Source: Vibrio aestuarianus (GTDB taxonomy: Bacteria > Pseudomonadota > Gammaproteobacteria > Enterobacterales > Vibrionaceae). From it: a stretch of DNA of 64,000 bases. Shown piece after piece: positions 34,401-42,865 of the stretch. Position numbers and translations under genes: made by a program. Numbering within the stretch: position 1 is the stretch's first letter; the number at the start of each line of letters is the position of its first letter. The notes beneath the pieces were generated by a model. It had not been told where the DNA came from. It worked only from the letters and a program-made list of their open reading frames with translations, and did not search any database. Where the stretch lies: assembly GCF_012395185.1 (NCBI RefSeq), contig NZ_JAAZTU010000014.1, positions 44,055 to 108,054 on the forward strand, given 5' to 3'.

Positions 34401-37195
34401 AAGGAAGTGTGATCTTCGTAAACATGATTATTGAGGCTCGAGTAGGGCGTCACTGCAATTTTTGCTTGGTTATCTTCGCCCGTCACCTTCACCATAATGG
34501 TGAGCTTTTGACCATCAGTGGTTTCGACTTCGTAGGGGAACTCCTTCGACTCGCCAGCATGTAGGCTACCAATGAGCTCATCCGCATGACGATTAGTACC
34601 AGCATCTAATTTGAATTGATAAGTGCCATTAGGCCAAACATCAAGGTGACCAGGTGCAAAACCTTGACCTAAATACTTCCCGCTAAAAACAAACTGAGTG
34701 TTATCACCACTATCAGGGTCAATTAGCTGAAGCTGGCCTCTATAGGATTTAAATTCACTATCCAGCGCTTGTGTTTCAGTGAGCTGAATGACATTAGAAA
34801 CCAGTGTGGCTTTATCATCTGTCCCGGCAATCGTAAGCGTGGCGGTTTGTTGCGTACTTCCTCCATGGCCATCTTCTACTTGATAAGTGATAGCGATTTG
34901 TTGCGACTGACCATTGGCCAAATGGTTAAATGCGGGATTGGTGGCATCAACAATTAACGTATGCCCATCAGTATCTAAGGTAATGCCCGTTGGAAGTTGG
35001 CCCGACTGAGGTTGACCATCGATGGCATATTCAAGGTGACTGACGCTTAAAGCGTCGCCGTCTTTGTCTGTGGCACCTACTAGCAGATTGAGGGTGTGAT
35101 GATTATCGGCCCCCTCACTGACACTGTCGGTTAAAGGCGTCACATCAGGGTTGTCGTTAACCGCAGCCAAGTTGGTGGTTGCGCCGGTGTGGGTCACACC
35201 ACCGTGTGCATCTTTAACGTCATAGCTAAAATACACATCGCCGTTATAGTCTTTTTCTGGCGTAAACGTAAACGTACCATCGGCATTGTTTAGAATAGAG
35301 CCATGGTCGACATGGAGGTTTTCAATGGTTAGCTTACCGGCGTCATTGGCATCCACATCGACGGTATTCGCTAATAGTTGCGCAGTGGTTAAGGTTTGGC
35401 GTGTATCTTCACTGCCATTTGCAAGCACAACTTCAGATGAGCAGTAAGGTCTGTCGTTACTGCCGTGAATGGTGATGACAATATCGTGTGTTGTACCATC
35501 TTTTGAATGAACCGTGATCGTATCGGTTAGGCTTTGCCCTTCACCAAGCTGGTCAATTGCAGTGCCACGCGTTGTGGGTCTAGCACCTATACCTGATAGA
35601 TGCCCAGCATCGGCATGGTAATGCCAGGTGCCATCGGTGAGTAAGATTAGATCGCCATAGGTGCCGTGATAGTCATAACCATTGCTGCCTTGGCGTTCAA
35701 AACCTGATTCACCAACATCAGGGTCTGTGATGGTCAGCTTGCCATCCGCATAGAGTGTTGTATTGCCGAGTGTGGCTATGCCTGGTTGGGCATAATCAGG
35801 AGACATGTTAACGCCAGCGGTATTCTCGATTATTGAACCAGTATCCACTCCACCAATGGTGGCCGCATCTCCAGTACCAGTAATCGTGACTGTGACTTGA
35901 TGTGCTGTCCCATCGGCAGAATGAACAGTAATGATATCTGTCGCAGTAGAGCCTTGGGCAAGTCTTTGAACTGCAGGGTTACTGTTGTCGAGAGCGTACG
36001 TCCACGCACCATCTTTGGTGATAGTTAACGTACCCAAATGACCATTAATTTGTGAGGCTTGAAAATGATTCTCTCCAAGATCTGAGTCATTGACGGTAAG
36101 TTGACCTTGGATTTGTGTCGTTACATCTTCCGTTACCACGCCTGTATCGATACCCGTTACAACGGCATTATCATCGTTGCCACCAATGGTCATATCGAGT
36201 GTTTGCGGTGTGCCATCTTGAGTGTGAATGACGAAACTTTCGTGCAGCGAAGTGGCAGAAGTTAACGCTTGAATATTAGAGAGAGAATTATCTACGTGAT
36301 ATTGCCAGTGTCCATCAGCGTCTATGGATAGTGAACCATATTTACCTGCGAGCACTTCGGGTTTCATCGAACTTTCATTTTGGTCAGGGTCAATGACATC
36401 AATTTTGCCGTTCGCATGTAGCAAACCGTGTGAATCAACTTTGTGATCTTCCGTTACTACACCTGCTAAATCACCAGAAATGGTCGGCGTGTCTTGCTTA
36501 CCTGTCACTGGGATCTGAACAACAATCTTAGAACCGTCAGATAGGTTTAAAACAAAATGGTCTGTGCCATGTTTGTTCTGATTTAACAGAATATATTGAG
36601 GAGAGTTAGGGTTCAGGACAAATGTGTATTGACCATTTGCATCAACATGGAGTTCTCCGTACGCACCTTTTATTACCTCTGACACAAAGGTGACTGGCGA
36701 AGCGGGAGTTGTCGGAGGCGTATTATTTGAATGAGTGGGCTGGCCGTTACTTTCTAAGGGTATGGTTGGCATCGATATCGAAGGAATGTAATGGACTTGC
36801 GGGTGAGAAAACGTCGACAAATGATGAGAAGGGACCAAGTGAGAATTCGAACCATGGGGAGCATGACTTACACTTAAGGTTGATCCTACGTGGTTTTCAC
36901 TCGTTGGAGACTCTTGATGAGTAACCGCCGATGAGTTTGCTTTACCATGGTCATCGGTGACGTCTTTTTCTGCCACGCTATTTTCCGTTGCTCGATTTGC
37001 CTCATTGCTGTAATTGTCTACCCCCTCGGCAGATGCGTGTTTAGCCAATGACGGCAATATCATAATGAGTGATTGAAAAAGAGGGATATTAACCTTTAGA
37101 TGCGAATGCAGTCTGAGCTTCTTTTTTTGTGTTGCTTTCTTTTGTTCTAGCTCGTTACTTTTCTTGTTTGTTTCGATGTTTTTTTTGTTAGCCAT
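31415..37195 (-). CDS. giant VCBS/cadherin-like repeat protein, putative type I-secreted adhesin
   Basis: A 1926-aa protein, convergent with the secretion operon and probably its cargo. A Lys-rich N terminus and one hydrophobic stretch (about residues 36-55, FQSLIMILPSLAKHASA) precede a low-complexity His/Ser/Pro linker (60-165). At least ten beta-sandwich modules of two alternating kinds follow: VCBS units (for example GTLTITKDGAWTYALDN) and cadherin-like units (DGTFTFTPEKDYNGDVHF, DVKDAHGG). A unit of exactly 667 residues is duplicated. The C terminus has YLDALGI and a His/Asp/Gln-rich tail. No GGxGxD calcium nonapeptides are seen. I start at MANKKNIE because GGATGAG is better spaced; an ATG three codons earlier is possible. 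Binding target unknown. Confidence 0.85.
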   Translation of the reverse strand: MANKKNIETNKKSNELEQKKATQKKKLRLHSHLKVNIPLFQSLIMILPSLAKHASAEGVDNYSNEANRATENSVAEKDVTDDHGKANSSAVTHQESPTSENHVGSTLSVSHAPHGSNSHLVPSHHLSTFSHPQVHYIPSISMPTIPLESNGQPTHSNNTPPTTPASPVTFVSEVIKGAYGELHVDANGQYTFVLNPNSPQYILLNQNKHGTDHFVLNLSDGSKIVVQIPVTGKQDTPTISGDLAGVVTEDHKVDSHGLLHANGKIDVIDPDQNESSMKPEVLAGKYGSLSIDADGHWQYHVDNSLSNIQALTSATSLHESFVIHTQDGTPQTLDMTIGGNDDNAVVTGIDTGVVTEDVTTQIQGQLTVNDSDLGENHFQASQINGHLGTLTITKDGAWTYALDNSNPAVQRLAQGSTATDIITVHSADGTAHQVTVTITGTGDAATIGGVDTGSIIENTAGVNMSPDYAQPGIATLGNTTLYADGKLTITDPDVGESGFERQGSNGYDYHGTYGDLILLTDGTWHYHADAGHLSGIGARPTTRGTAIDQLGEGQSLTDTITVHSKDGTTHDIVITIHGSNDRPYCSSEVVLANGSEDTRQTLTTAQLLANTVDVDANDAGKLTIENLHVDHGSILNNADGTFTFTPEKDYNGDVYFSYDVKDAHGGVTHTGATTNLAAVNDNPDVTPLTDSVSEGADNHHTLNLLVGATDKDGDALSVSHLEYAIDGQPQSGQLPTGITLDTDGHTLIVDATNPAFNHLANGQSQQIAITYQVEDGHGGSTQQTATLTIAGTDDKATLVSNVIQLTETQALDSEFKSYRGQLQLIDPDSGDNTQFVFSGKYLGQGFAPGHLDVWPNGTYQFKLDAGTNRHADELIGSLHAGESKEFPYEVETTDGQKLTIMVKVTGEDNQAKIAVTPYSSLNNHVYEDHTSFGNTTSQLSSGGTLQVIDPDHDQAGFIAQTITTAEGGRFNINAQGHWSYNIDNDKVQHLGAGESFQQTFTVESIDGSAKKDITVTVHGTNDAPVASAEVRLANGLEDSKIVLTPALLLANTTDIDDNDIGKLSIENLQADHGAIALNADGTFTFTPEKDYNGDVHFSYDVKDAHGGMTHTGASTTLAAVQDNAVIAGIDIGSVTEDLNPHASVQGNYAYKLETQGSLTAIDPDKDESGFDFKTLISAAMHPEWRPYSSSLGGQLEIDPKGNWNYYIDNRKPEIQHLGKGETLTDTVTVHSKDGTTHDIVITIHGTNDAPTVSSQVQLNSGKEDSVQTITAADLLAHATDIDNNDQGQLTVANLIANHGSIRDNQDGTFTFTPEKDYNGDVHFSYDVKDAHGGVAHTGATTNLAAVNDNPDVTPLTDSVSEGADNHHTLNLLVGATDKDGDALSVSHLEYAIDGQPQAGKIPAGITLDTDGHTLIVDATNPAFNHLANGQSQQIAITYQVEDGHGGSTQQTATLTIAGTDDKATLVSNVIQLTETQALDSEFKSYRGQLQLIDPDSGDNTQFVFSGKYLGQGFAPGHLDVWPNGTYQFKLDAGTNRHADELIGSLHAGESKEFPYEVETSDGQKLTIMVKVTGEDNQAKIAVTPYSSLNNHVYEDHTSFGNTTSQLSSGGTLQVIDPDHDQAGFIAQTITTAEGGRFNINAQGHWSYDIDNDKVQHLGAGESFQQTFTVESIDGSAKKDITVTVHGTNDAPVASAEVRLANGLEDNKIVLTPAQLLANTSDVDDNDIGKLSIENLQADHGSILINGDGTFTFTPEKDYNGAVHFSYDVKDAHGGVAHTGATTNLVPDSPIQHDTPDFEQVNSEEFSVEVDIAITNDDKFNQLNSADAIQSGHENDTSMTGANAYLDALGITPTHHAIENEQQHQPADMDLVWAQSEQASLVDEHGIHIDVSDAVTDESHQHDNGHDNQHDDQHQQVDNLADIDPNN
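31875..33275 (-). repeat. internal duplication of the adhesin gene, copy 1
   Basis: This ~1.4-kb stretch matches 33876-35276 at a constant 2001-base offset, with long nearly identical runs, especially 32090-33190. It encodes cadherin-like and VCBS modules. The in-frame offset equals 667 codons. Confidence 0.85.
33876..35276 (-). repeat. internal duplication of the adhesin gene, copy 2
   Basis: Second copy of the repeat at 31875-33275. The two copies flank a single-copy VCBS module (about 33280-33860) containing SVTEDLNPHASVQGNYAYK. Edges fade gradually because neighbouring modules are themselves related. Confidence 0.85.
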
Positions 37196-38348
37196 TTTTC
37201 TCATCCGTGAATCGTGGTTGCACTATTTTAAGTAAAATACACAGATAGAGATTTTTCTAGCTAATTAAATAATTTTTAAAGAAAAAACCGGAAATTGAGA
37301 TGGTTCTCCATTTTAGGCATCAATGCACCTAAATGGATGCAAACAACTATGTATTTGAACACTATAATCAGCGTTTAACTGGCCAGCTTGTTTGCATATA
37401 GATTGGATTTAAGGAGTGGGTAGCAGTTGTTGTTCTCAATATTTAGTAGCAGAGTGAAACGGGGCTTCTGATCCGGAATTTGGTACTTTCGTTATCAAAT
37501 CCCCAAAGTATTTCAAGCTCAATTCTCTAATCGAACTGAATTCAAAAGATCCTTGCATACAAGGGATTACCAGCATGCTGTTTTACTTGCTTTTCAATAA
37601 AAAAAAGATTGTCACCGGATGTATTAATATTGAATAGCGTTATTATTGCTATTGATTGTATTTACGTTATTGTAGTGTTAGTTGGGTTCTTAGTGAATTA
37701 AGGCGTTGCAACGTAACTCTTCTCTTATTTTTTGAAAATAAGATGAGTTTTCGGTTATCAATAATGCAATGGTTGTATTGTTGATGCTGGCTGTATTATT
37801 AATTTTGTTTATTGTTGGGGCCGTTTCTCAATGTGAATTTGGTGTTTTTTTTGATGTTCGTGTAAATAAAACAAAGAAAATGTCTTTATTTCTGTATTGG
37901 TGGTCAGTCTAATATATAATGAAGGTGTTAGTCAGTGATGGCGTTGAATATTTTATATTTGTGAACCTGTCAGTCATATTTTTACTGCTCCATTGAGGTC
38001 GTAGGTAAAAGCTTTATGGATGAGGATAGTGTGCCTTCCGGCTCTGTTGAGCACTTCAACAACGTCGAAGGAAATTGGTAGTCTTGAAATGTTAAGAATT
38101 CAGAGGGGTAAAGTTATATTGAATTAATAATAAATTAAAGTTTTAAATTTTGAGATAAAAACCACATTAACACCAACCAAAAATCATTCAAAAACTTTTT
38201 TTCAATATACTCGTGTAAATTTAATTTTTTTATGTGAATATTAGGCCGTGTAATCTTAATTTAAGGATTAAATATATTTAAAACTATTACGCCTGCATTA
38301 ACACCAAGTAATAAAAATCCTAAATCAACGCAAGCAGAGAGAGCTGAT
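37196..38348. other. long AT-rich non-coding stretch
   Basis: About 1.15 kb upstream of the adhesin gene with no convincing gene. It must contain the adhesin promoter. ATCCTTG-cata-CAAGGGAT (about 37549-37567) can form a small hairpin. A short frame at 38016-38081 (MDEDSVPSGSVEHFNNVEGNW) is open upstream to about 37968 and may be a gene fragment. Composition is strikingly lower in GC than the flanks, as in a degraded or foreign segment. Confidence 0.5.
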
Positions 38349-38686
38349 TTGAATTCTAGTATTGTTAGTCTTAGTAATAAATATGGAAGGTTAGAACCAT
38401 TCCTTAATGCTGTTTATTTTATTAATAAAAATTTAATGTCGCATGATAATCATAGATTGTCTAAGGGAAAAGCAAAACAATACATAACATTAACAAGTGC
38501 AGTTTCATCTGGTGAAAAATCAAACTCGTATGCTTTTGCTGCTTCAGCTCTGTTTTGATTAGTGAAGGATTAACAAATTCAGCAGGTAAACAAGAAGCTA
38601 TGGTAGGAGCAGAAATGAATGTTGGTGGCGCTTTGCTTTCTAGTGCTGTTGATCACCAAAAAAGAAGTAAGGGACTTTTCACATGA
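38349..38686 (+). pseudogene. frameshifted hypothetical gene
   Basis: A frame from TTG 38349 (open upstream to 38269) reads NSSIVSLSNKYGRLEPFLN and so on to YAFAASALF, stopping at 38556-38558. A one-base shift at the TTTT run (38553-38556) continues in another frame as ISEGLTNSAGKQEAMVGAEM, then NVGGALLSSAVDHQKRSKG, ending at 38686. The two parts look like one ~112-codon AT-rich gene broken by a single-base indel. No family recognised. Confidence 0.4.
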
Positions 38687-38833
38687 CTCGCATTCAGTGA
38701 AGCAGGATAAGCCATATCAGAGAATAGGTTTTTGTCGCAAATATTGGTGACAGAATCAATAAATCTGACCAGTCGATTTAGGCCCATAAGCGAGCGATGC
38801 TTGTTCGACAATGACAATATCTATCAGGAAATT

Positions 38834-38998
38834 ATGAGAAATATAATATTACTTACGAGTTTATTTAGTGTGTCTGTACTAGCCGCGGCGGAATCTCCTC
38901 AATTGTTCATTGGAGCGAAAGGTGGGTATCAATGGGCTCTAGACGGTAATTATAGTCACTCAAATCCAGAAGGCATAATTCTCGGTATATACCCGTGA
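38834..38998 (+). pseudogene. 5' fragment of an outer membrane beta-barrel protein gene, cut by IS630-family insertion
   Basis: The frame starts MRNIILLTSLFSVSVLAAAE, a clean signal peptide with cleavage expected after AAA or AAE. PQLFIGAKGGYQWALDGN follows, the first beta strand of an OmpA/OmpW-like porin-family protein. CAGGAAATT gives a good ribosome binding site. The frame runs into the insertion sequence after ILGIY and stops at 38996-38998 within IS DNA. No continuation of the barrel is seen on the other side of the IS, so adjacent DNA has also been lost. Confidence 0.65.
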
Positions 38999-40092
38999 TC
39001 ATTGAAGATGCTTGATTTCTCATAAAATCAGGATCATGCTACGCACCATGAAAATAATACTGACTCCTCAACATAAACAACAACTCGAAGAGATGCACGA
39101 TTCAACTCGTGATGGTCGAGTGCGTGACCGCATCAAAGCGGTTTTACTCGCGTCTGAAGGTTGGAGTCAGGCGATGATTTCTCAAGCTCTTCGTATTCAC
39201 GAATCGACCGTTGCTCGTCATCTCAGTGATTATGTGCTCTCTGAAAAACTTAAGCCTGAAAATGGTGGTAGCCAAAGCCGACTTTCTGCTGGGCAAACCA
39301 TGCAGCTTATCGAACATCTGGCTGAGAAAACGTACTTTCATACTCACCAAATTGTCGCTTATGTACAAGCTGAGTTTGGTGTCCGTTATACCGTTGCTGG
39401 AATGAACAAGTGGCTACATCATCACGGTTTCTCATATAAAAAGCCGAAAGGTGTACCGCACAAGTTTGACCCAGAGATGCAGCAAGCCTTCATCGAACAT
39501 TACAACGAGACGCTAAGAAACAGCGAAGACCCAGTGTTGTTCATGGACGCCGTTCATCCTACGCAGTCAACCAAACTCAGTTATGGCTGGATACGAAAAG
39601 GCCAAGACAAAGTGATTGAGACAACAGGCAGTCGAACTCGCCTCAATATCATCGGTGCGTTACCGCTCCAAAATATTGGCGCAACGGTGACAGAAACGTA
39701 TGACACGATAAACAGCGAGAGCATTGTGCGTTTCTTCTGGAAGCTCAAAAAGGAGCATTACCCGTTGGTTCAAAAAGTACACCTAGTACTTGATGGTGCC
39801 GCTTATCATCAGTCAGAAATGGTAAGAAATGCGGCAAAAGTGCTCAATATCGAGCTTCATTACTTACCCCCATACAGTCCAAACTTAAATCCAATAGAGC
39901 GGTTATGGAAAGTGATGAATGAATATGTGAGGAACAATATTTACTTCTCCTCGAAGGTAGAATTTACAACGGCTATTAATGAATTTTTCAATGTAACGCT
40001 GCCAAAAGTTGCAGGCTCACTGGTATCTGGTATCCAGAATTACGGATAATTTTCAGATTTTGAAACCTGCATCTTCGAGTTGAGCGGGTATA
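38988..40092 (+). mobile_element. IS630-family insertion sequence
   Basis: A ~1.1-kb element with one transposase gene. The ends are imperfect inverted repeats: TATATACCCG...GAAGATGC on the left (38986-39010) and its complement GCATCTTCGAG...CGGGTATATA on the right (40069-40094). A TA dinucleotide flanks both sides, as expected for IS630/Tc1 insertion; because the ends read TATATA, the exact TA duplicated is ambiguous by two bases. Confidence 0.8.
39036..40049 (+). CDS. IS630 family transposase
   Basis: A 337-aa DDE transposase, apparently intact. The N-terminal helix-turn-helix region (LLASEGWSQAMISQALRIHESTVARHL in parts) is followed by a winged-helix segment with MNKWLHHHGFSYKKPKG. The catalytic domain carries VLFMDAVHPTQ (first Asp), HLVLDGAAYHQS (second Asp) and PPYSPNLNPIERLWKVM (Glu). 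It may still be mobile. The start could also be ATG 39048, which begins MKIILTPQHK. Confidence 0.92.
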   Translation: MLRTMKIILTPQHKQQLEEMHDSTRDGRVRDRIKAVLLASEGWSQAMISQALRIHESTVARHLSDYVLSEKLKPENGGSQSRLSAGQTMQLIEHLAEKTYFHTHQIVAYVQAEFGVRYTVAGMNKWLHHHGFSYKKPKGVPHKFDPEMQQAFIEHYNETLRNSEDPVLFMDAVHPTQSTKLSYGWIRKGQDKVIETTGSRTRLNIIGALPLQNIGATVTETYDTINSESIVRFFWKLKKEHYPLVQKVHLVLDGAAYHQSEMVRNAAKVLNIELHYLPPYSPNLNPIERLWKVMNEYVRNNIYFSSKVEFTTAINEFFNVTLPKVAGSLVSGIQNYG

Positions 40093-40249
40093 TACAGGGT
40101 TAGTAGGCGTAGCTCACTTTCCGATATTTCTTGGTTATCACTCATTCTTTTTTTTGGGAATTGCACGTTTAGTGTGAGTGCTAGCTTTGAACTCATCTTT
40201 GAATTATCTCTAGCTACGGTTGTTGTCCCTGTCAAACAGGAGGCAAATT

Positions 40250-41773
40250 ATGCCAATCTTGCAAGCTTATAATATCAGCCACCAATTTGATAACGGCGAT
40301 ATGTTGTTTCAGCAACTGTCATGTTCAATGACCAAGAACCGCGTTGGTTTGGTCGGACGCAATGGTGTGGGGAAATCGGTGTTTGCTTCGATCTTAAGTG
40401 GCGAACAAACGCCATCTAGCGGCAGCGTTACTTTGTCACGATCAGTGGCTGTTTATCGTCAACAACCTTCGCATTTACTTTCCACTGAGCTTTCTATCGT
40501 GCAGTTCCTAGGTAAATACGATGTCGTTGAAGCACTAAAGCGCATTGAATTAGGGGATTGTTCAGAACATTGGTTCGAGTTGGTTGGGGAGGAGTGGGAT
40601 CTTGTCGCGCGTCTGACTCAGCAACTCAGTGATATGGGGTTACCATTAGAGCTAGACTTTCCCTGTGCTCAACTCAGTGGTGGGCAATTGGCCCGATTAC
40701 AGCTATGGCAATTGTTTAAAAGTGATGTTGAGCTACTTATTTTGGATGAGCCTTCCAACCACCTCGATAGTGATGCTAAGCAGTGGTTGATTCGATCTAT
40801 ACGTGCTTTTGAAGGGGCGATTTTAGTCATCAGCCACGACCGTGAATTGCTGTGTGATGTAGAAGAAATTTGGCAGCTGTCCGGCCTTGGCTTACAAGTT
40901 TTTGGTGGTAACTACGCTTTTTATGCTGAGACAAAACGCACCGAGTTACAAGCGCTAGAGCGCCATCTAGCGAATGTCGATAAGCAGAAAAAGCAGTTGG
41001 AAGAGCAAGCACAGCGTAATCGAGAAAAAGCAGAACAAAGGGCTGCTCATGGCAATAAGTTGCGTAAAGAGGGCGGTCAGTCCAAGCTTCTACTTGATAG
41101 CAAGAAAGATAAAGCGACGGCACGTGCTTCGAGTCGTAATAAGAATGAGCAACTTCGGCAAGTGCATTTAGAAGAAAAAGAACAGGCTCTTAAGTCGAGA
41201 AAAGGTCAATTGAACAGTCAGAAGTTGTATCTGGCAGACAGCCAAAGTCGCTCTCGTAAAGTAATTTCCATATTCGAAGGAGTATTACCTTTTGGTAGTG
41301 CTTTACCAATCACCTTACAAGTTTATGCGACCGACAAAGTTCACCTAATGGGCAAAAATGGTAGCGGTAAATCAACCTTGCTGAAAACCATACTTGGAAA
41401 GCAGTTGCTCCGACAGGGGGAATGGCAGCTCAATACACCTCTGCACTATCTTGACCAGCATTTTGGGATAATTTGTCCCAACCTCTCCATATTGGACAAC
41501 TTGATACAGCATTGTGAGGGAATGAAAGAGAGCGATGCGAGGACACTACTGGCAGGTATCGGCTTTCGTCGTGATAGTGTCTTTAAGATGGGCAGTATGC
41601 TCAGTGGTGGAGAGAAGATGAAACTGGCGATGTTGATCGTTAGCCACCTTGATCTCGACTCGAAGATAATGCTCGCTCAAGCTCTGAATGGTTATCGTGG
41701 TGGTTTTATTCTTGTCAGTCATGATCGGGAGTTTGCCAACGGATCAGGAATTACACGGCAAATTGGATTATGA
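40250..41773 (+). CDS. ABC-F family ATPase with deleted second Walker B
   Basis: A 507-aa soluble protein with two ABC domains and no membrane segment. The first domain is complete: VGRNGVGKSVFA, LSGGQLARLQL, LLILDEPSNHLD and VISHDREL. A charged linker follows (about residues 230-330, rich in Lys/Gln/Glu). The second has GKNGSGKSTLLK and LSGGEKMKLAMLIVSH, but then jumps to LDLDSKIMLAQAL: the LLLLDEPxNH Walker B is missing, an in-frame loss of roughly 15 residues at about 41645-41650. ABC-F proteins act on ribosomes, including antibiotic protection; the deletion probably impairs function. AGGAGG gives a strong start. It lies just after the IS. Confidence 0.85.
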   Translation: MPILQAYNISHQFDNGDMLFQQLSCSMTKNRVGLVGRNGVGKSVFASILSGEQTPSSGSVTLSRSVAVYRQQPSHLLSTELSIVQFLGKYDVVEALKRIELGDCSEHWFELVGEEWDLVARLTQQLSDMGLPLELDFPCAQLSGGQLARLQLWQLFKSDVELLILDEPSNHLDSDAKQWLIRSIRAFEGAILVISHDRELLCDVEEIWQLSGLGLQVFGGNYAFYAETKRTELQALERHLANVDKQKKQLEEQAQRNREKAEQRAAHGNKLRKEGGQSKLLLDSKKDKATARASSRNKNEQLRQVHLEEKEQALKSRKGQLNSQKLYLADSQSRSRKVISIFEGVLPFGSALPITLQVYATDKVHLMGKNGSGKSTLLKTILGKQLLRQGEWQLNTPLHYLDQHFGIICPNLSILDNLIQHCEGMKESDARTLLAGIGFRRDSVFKMGSMLSGGEKMKLAMLIVSHLDLDSKIMLAQALNGYRGGFILVSHDREFANGSGITRQIGL

Positions 41774-41988
41774 GCTAGGGAATATGAATTGGCGAGCTAG
41801 AGCCGATTGTCTAACTCGCCTTTACTTATGATTGGCCAGTATTCTTAAACTTGTTTAGTGACGGCATCTCTGAACTATTTTTTATAATAGCAATTACATG
41901 CCATAATTCTTGGCTAAAAGAGTATGTTTTAGTAACGCCGCTTACACACTGTTTACCATTAGAAATAGATTAATAGTTGGGATAGGAA

Positions 41989-42420
41989 ATGCTGAAAATT
42001 GATTTCATTACTGGTGCTCTTGAAGCACAAAAACAAGGCGAATTGAAGGCTGGGTTTGAGTCCCATAGCCAAATAAATGCAGCGCCTTCTTATAACAAGG
42101 AACGTTTAAATTGGACTATTCAAGACGATAATGGAAAGCTCATAGCAGCGCTAACCGTCGATTTGTTATGGGACTGGCTGTACATTGATGAGCTTTGGGT
42201 TGACGAAAATTATCGTGGTACAGGTATAGGTAAGCAGCTTATGGGGAAAGCGGAAGAGTACTCAAAGCTGAAAAAATTATCAGGTTTGTGGCTATGGACT
42301 CAGAGTTGGCAGGCACCAGTGTTTTATCAACGTTTAGGATTTGAAGAATTCACTCGTTTCGATGATTTTCCGATTGGTTACAGCAGAATTGGTCTAAGAA
42401 AATCTTTATCTAACAGCTAG
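41989..42420 (+). CDS. GNAT family N-acetyltransferase
   Basis: A 143-aa acetyltransferase of the GNAT fold. The acetyl-CoA-binding motif A is LWVDENYRGTGIGKQLMGKAEEYSK, quoted here as VDENYRGTGIGKQLM. GLWLWTQSWQAPVFYQRLGF gives the C-terminal beta-alpha region. The acceptor is unknown; the shape is similar to small GNATs next to resistance or toxin genes. GGGATAGGAA precedes the ATG. It is alone on its transcript within the accessory segment. Confidence 0.8.
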   Translation: MLKIDFITGALEAQKQGELKAGFESHSQINAAPSYNKERLNWTIQDDNGKLIAALTVDLLWDWLYIDELWVDENYRGTGIGKQLMGKAEEYSKLKKLSGLWLWTQSWQAPVFYQRLGFEEFTRFDDFPIGYSRIGLRKSLSNS

Positions 42421-42606
42421 TTAGTGTTGTTATTCTTGTATGCGAAACGCTTTATGTTAATAAATGTAGACGATATCTGTAAGCGAGTTCGCGGATGTTA
42501 TTTAGGAGTTTATTGGTAGGAATAACTCACAATAGAAAGTTGCATTAGCTAAGTAAATATCGCAACATTCCCGCATTATCAATTTAGCTTCACAGAGAAT
42601 AGCAAC

Positions 42607-42858
42607 ATGAACAATGAAACAGACATCATCACCAACCTAGCAGATCTAGAAGCCTTTATCATTGCTGTAGAAAGTGGTGGTTTGGGTTTAACCAGTGTCG
42701 CTGGGTTGGCTTTGGCAACCAGTAATAAAGATGGTCGTCGTTTTGTTGCAGTATTGGATGATAAACATCAATTATTACTATCACGTTGGGTGACAGAAGA
42801 GGTGTTCCAAACTGGTCAAGATTTAGTGCGTAATGGACCGAGTCGCACCACTCACTAG
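42607..42858 (+). CDS. small hypothetical protein, 83 aa
   Basis: An acidic 83-aa protein with no signal peptide or membrane helix, containing VESGGLGLTSVAGLALATSN (moderately hydrophobic) and RRFVAVLDDKHQLLLSRWV. AGAGA precedes the ATG, and a strong terminator follows immediately, supporting it as an independent gene. I do not recognise the family. Confidence 0.65.
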   Translation: MNNETDIITNLADLEAFIIAVESGGLGLTSVAGLALATSNKDGRRFVAVLDDKHQLLLSRWVTEEVFQTGQDLVRNGPSRTTH

Positions 42859-42865
42859 CGTGTCC

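Noticed and set aside
31415..37195. RTX calcium-binding nonapeptides in the giant protein
   Set aside because: No GGxGxDxxx series; the Asp-rich motifs belong to VCBS and cadherin-like modules (DPDxxE, DxDxND).
37196..37560. c-di-GMP riboswitch upstream of the adhesin gene
   Set aside because: I looked for the GEMM core and tetraloop-receptor pattern on the minus strand and did not find it.
40053..40235. 60-codon minus-strand frame beside the IS right end
   Set aside because: It begins at a TTG without a ribosome binding site, runs into the IS end, and shows no family resemblance.
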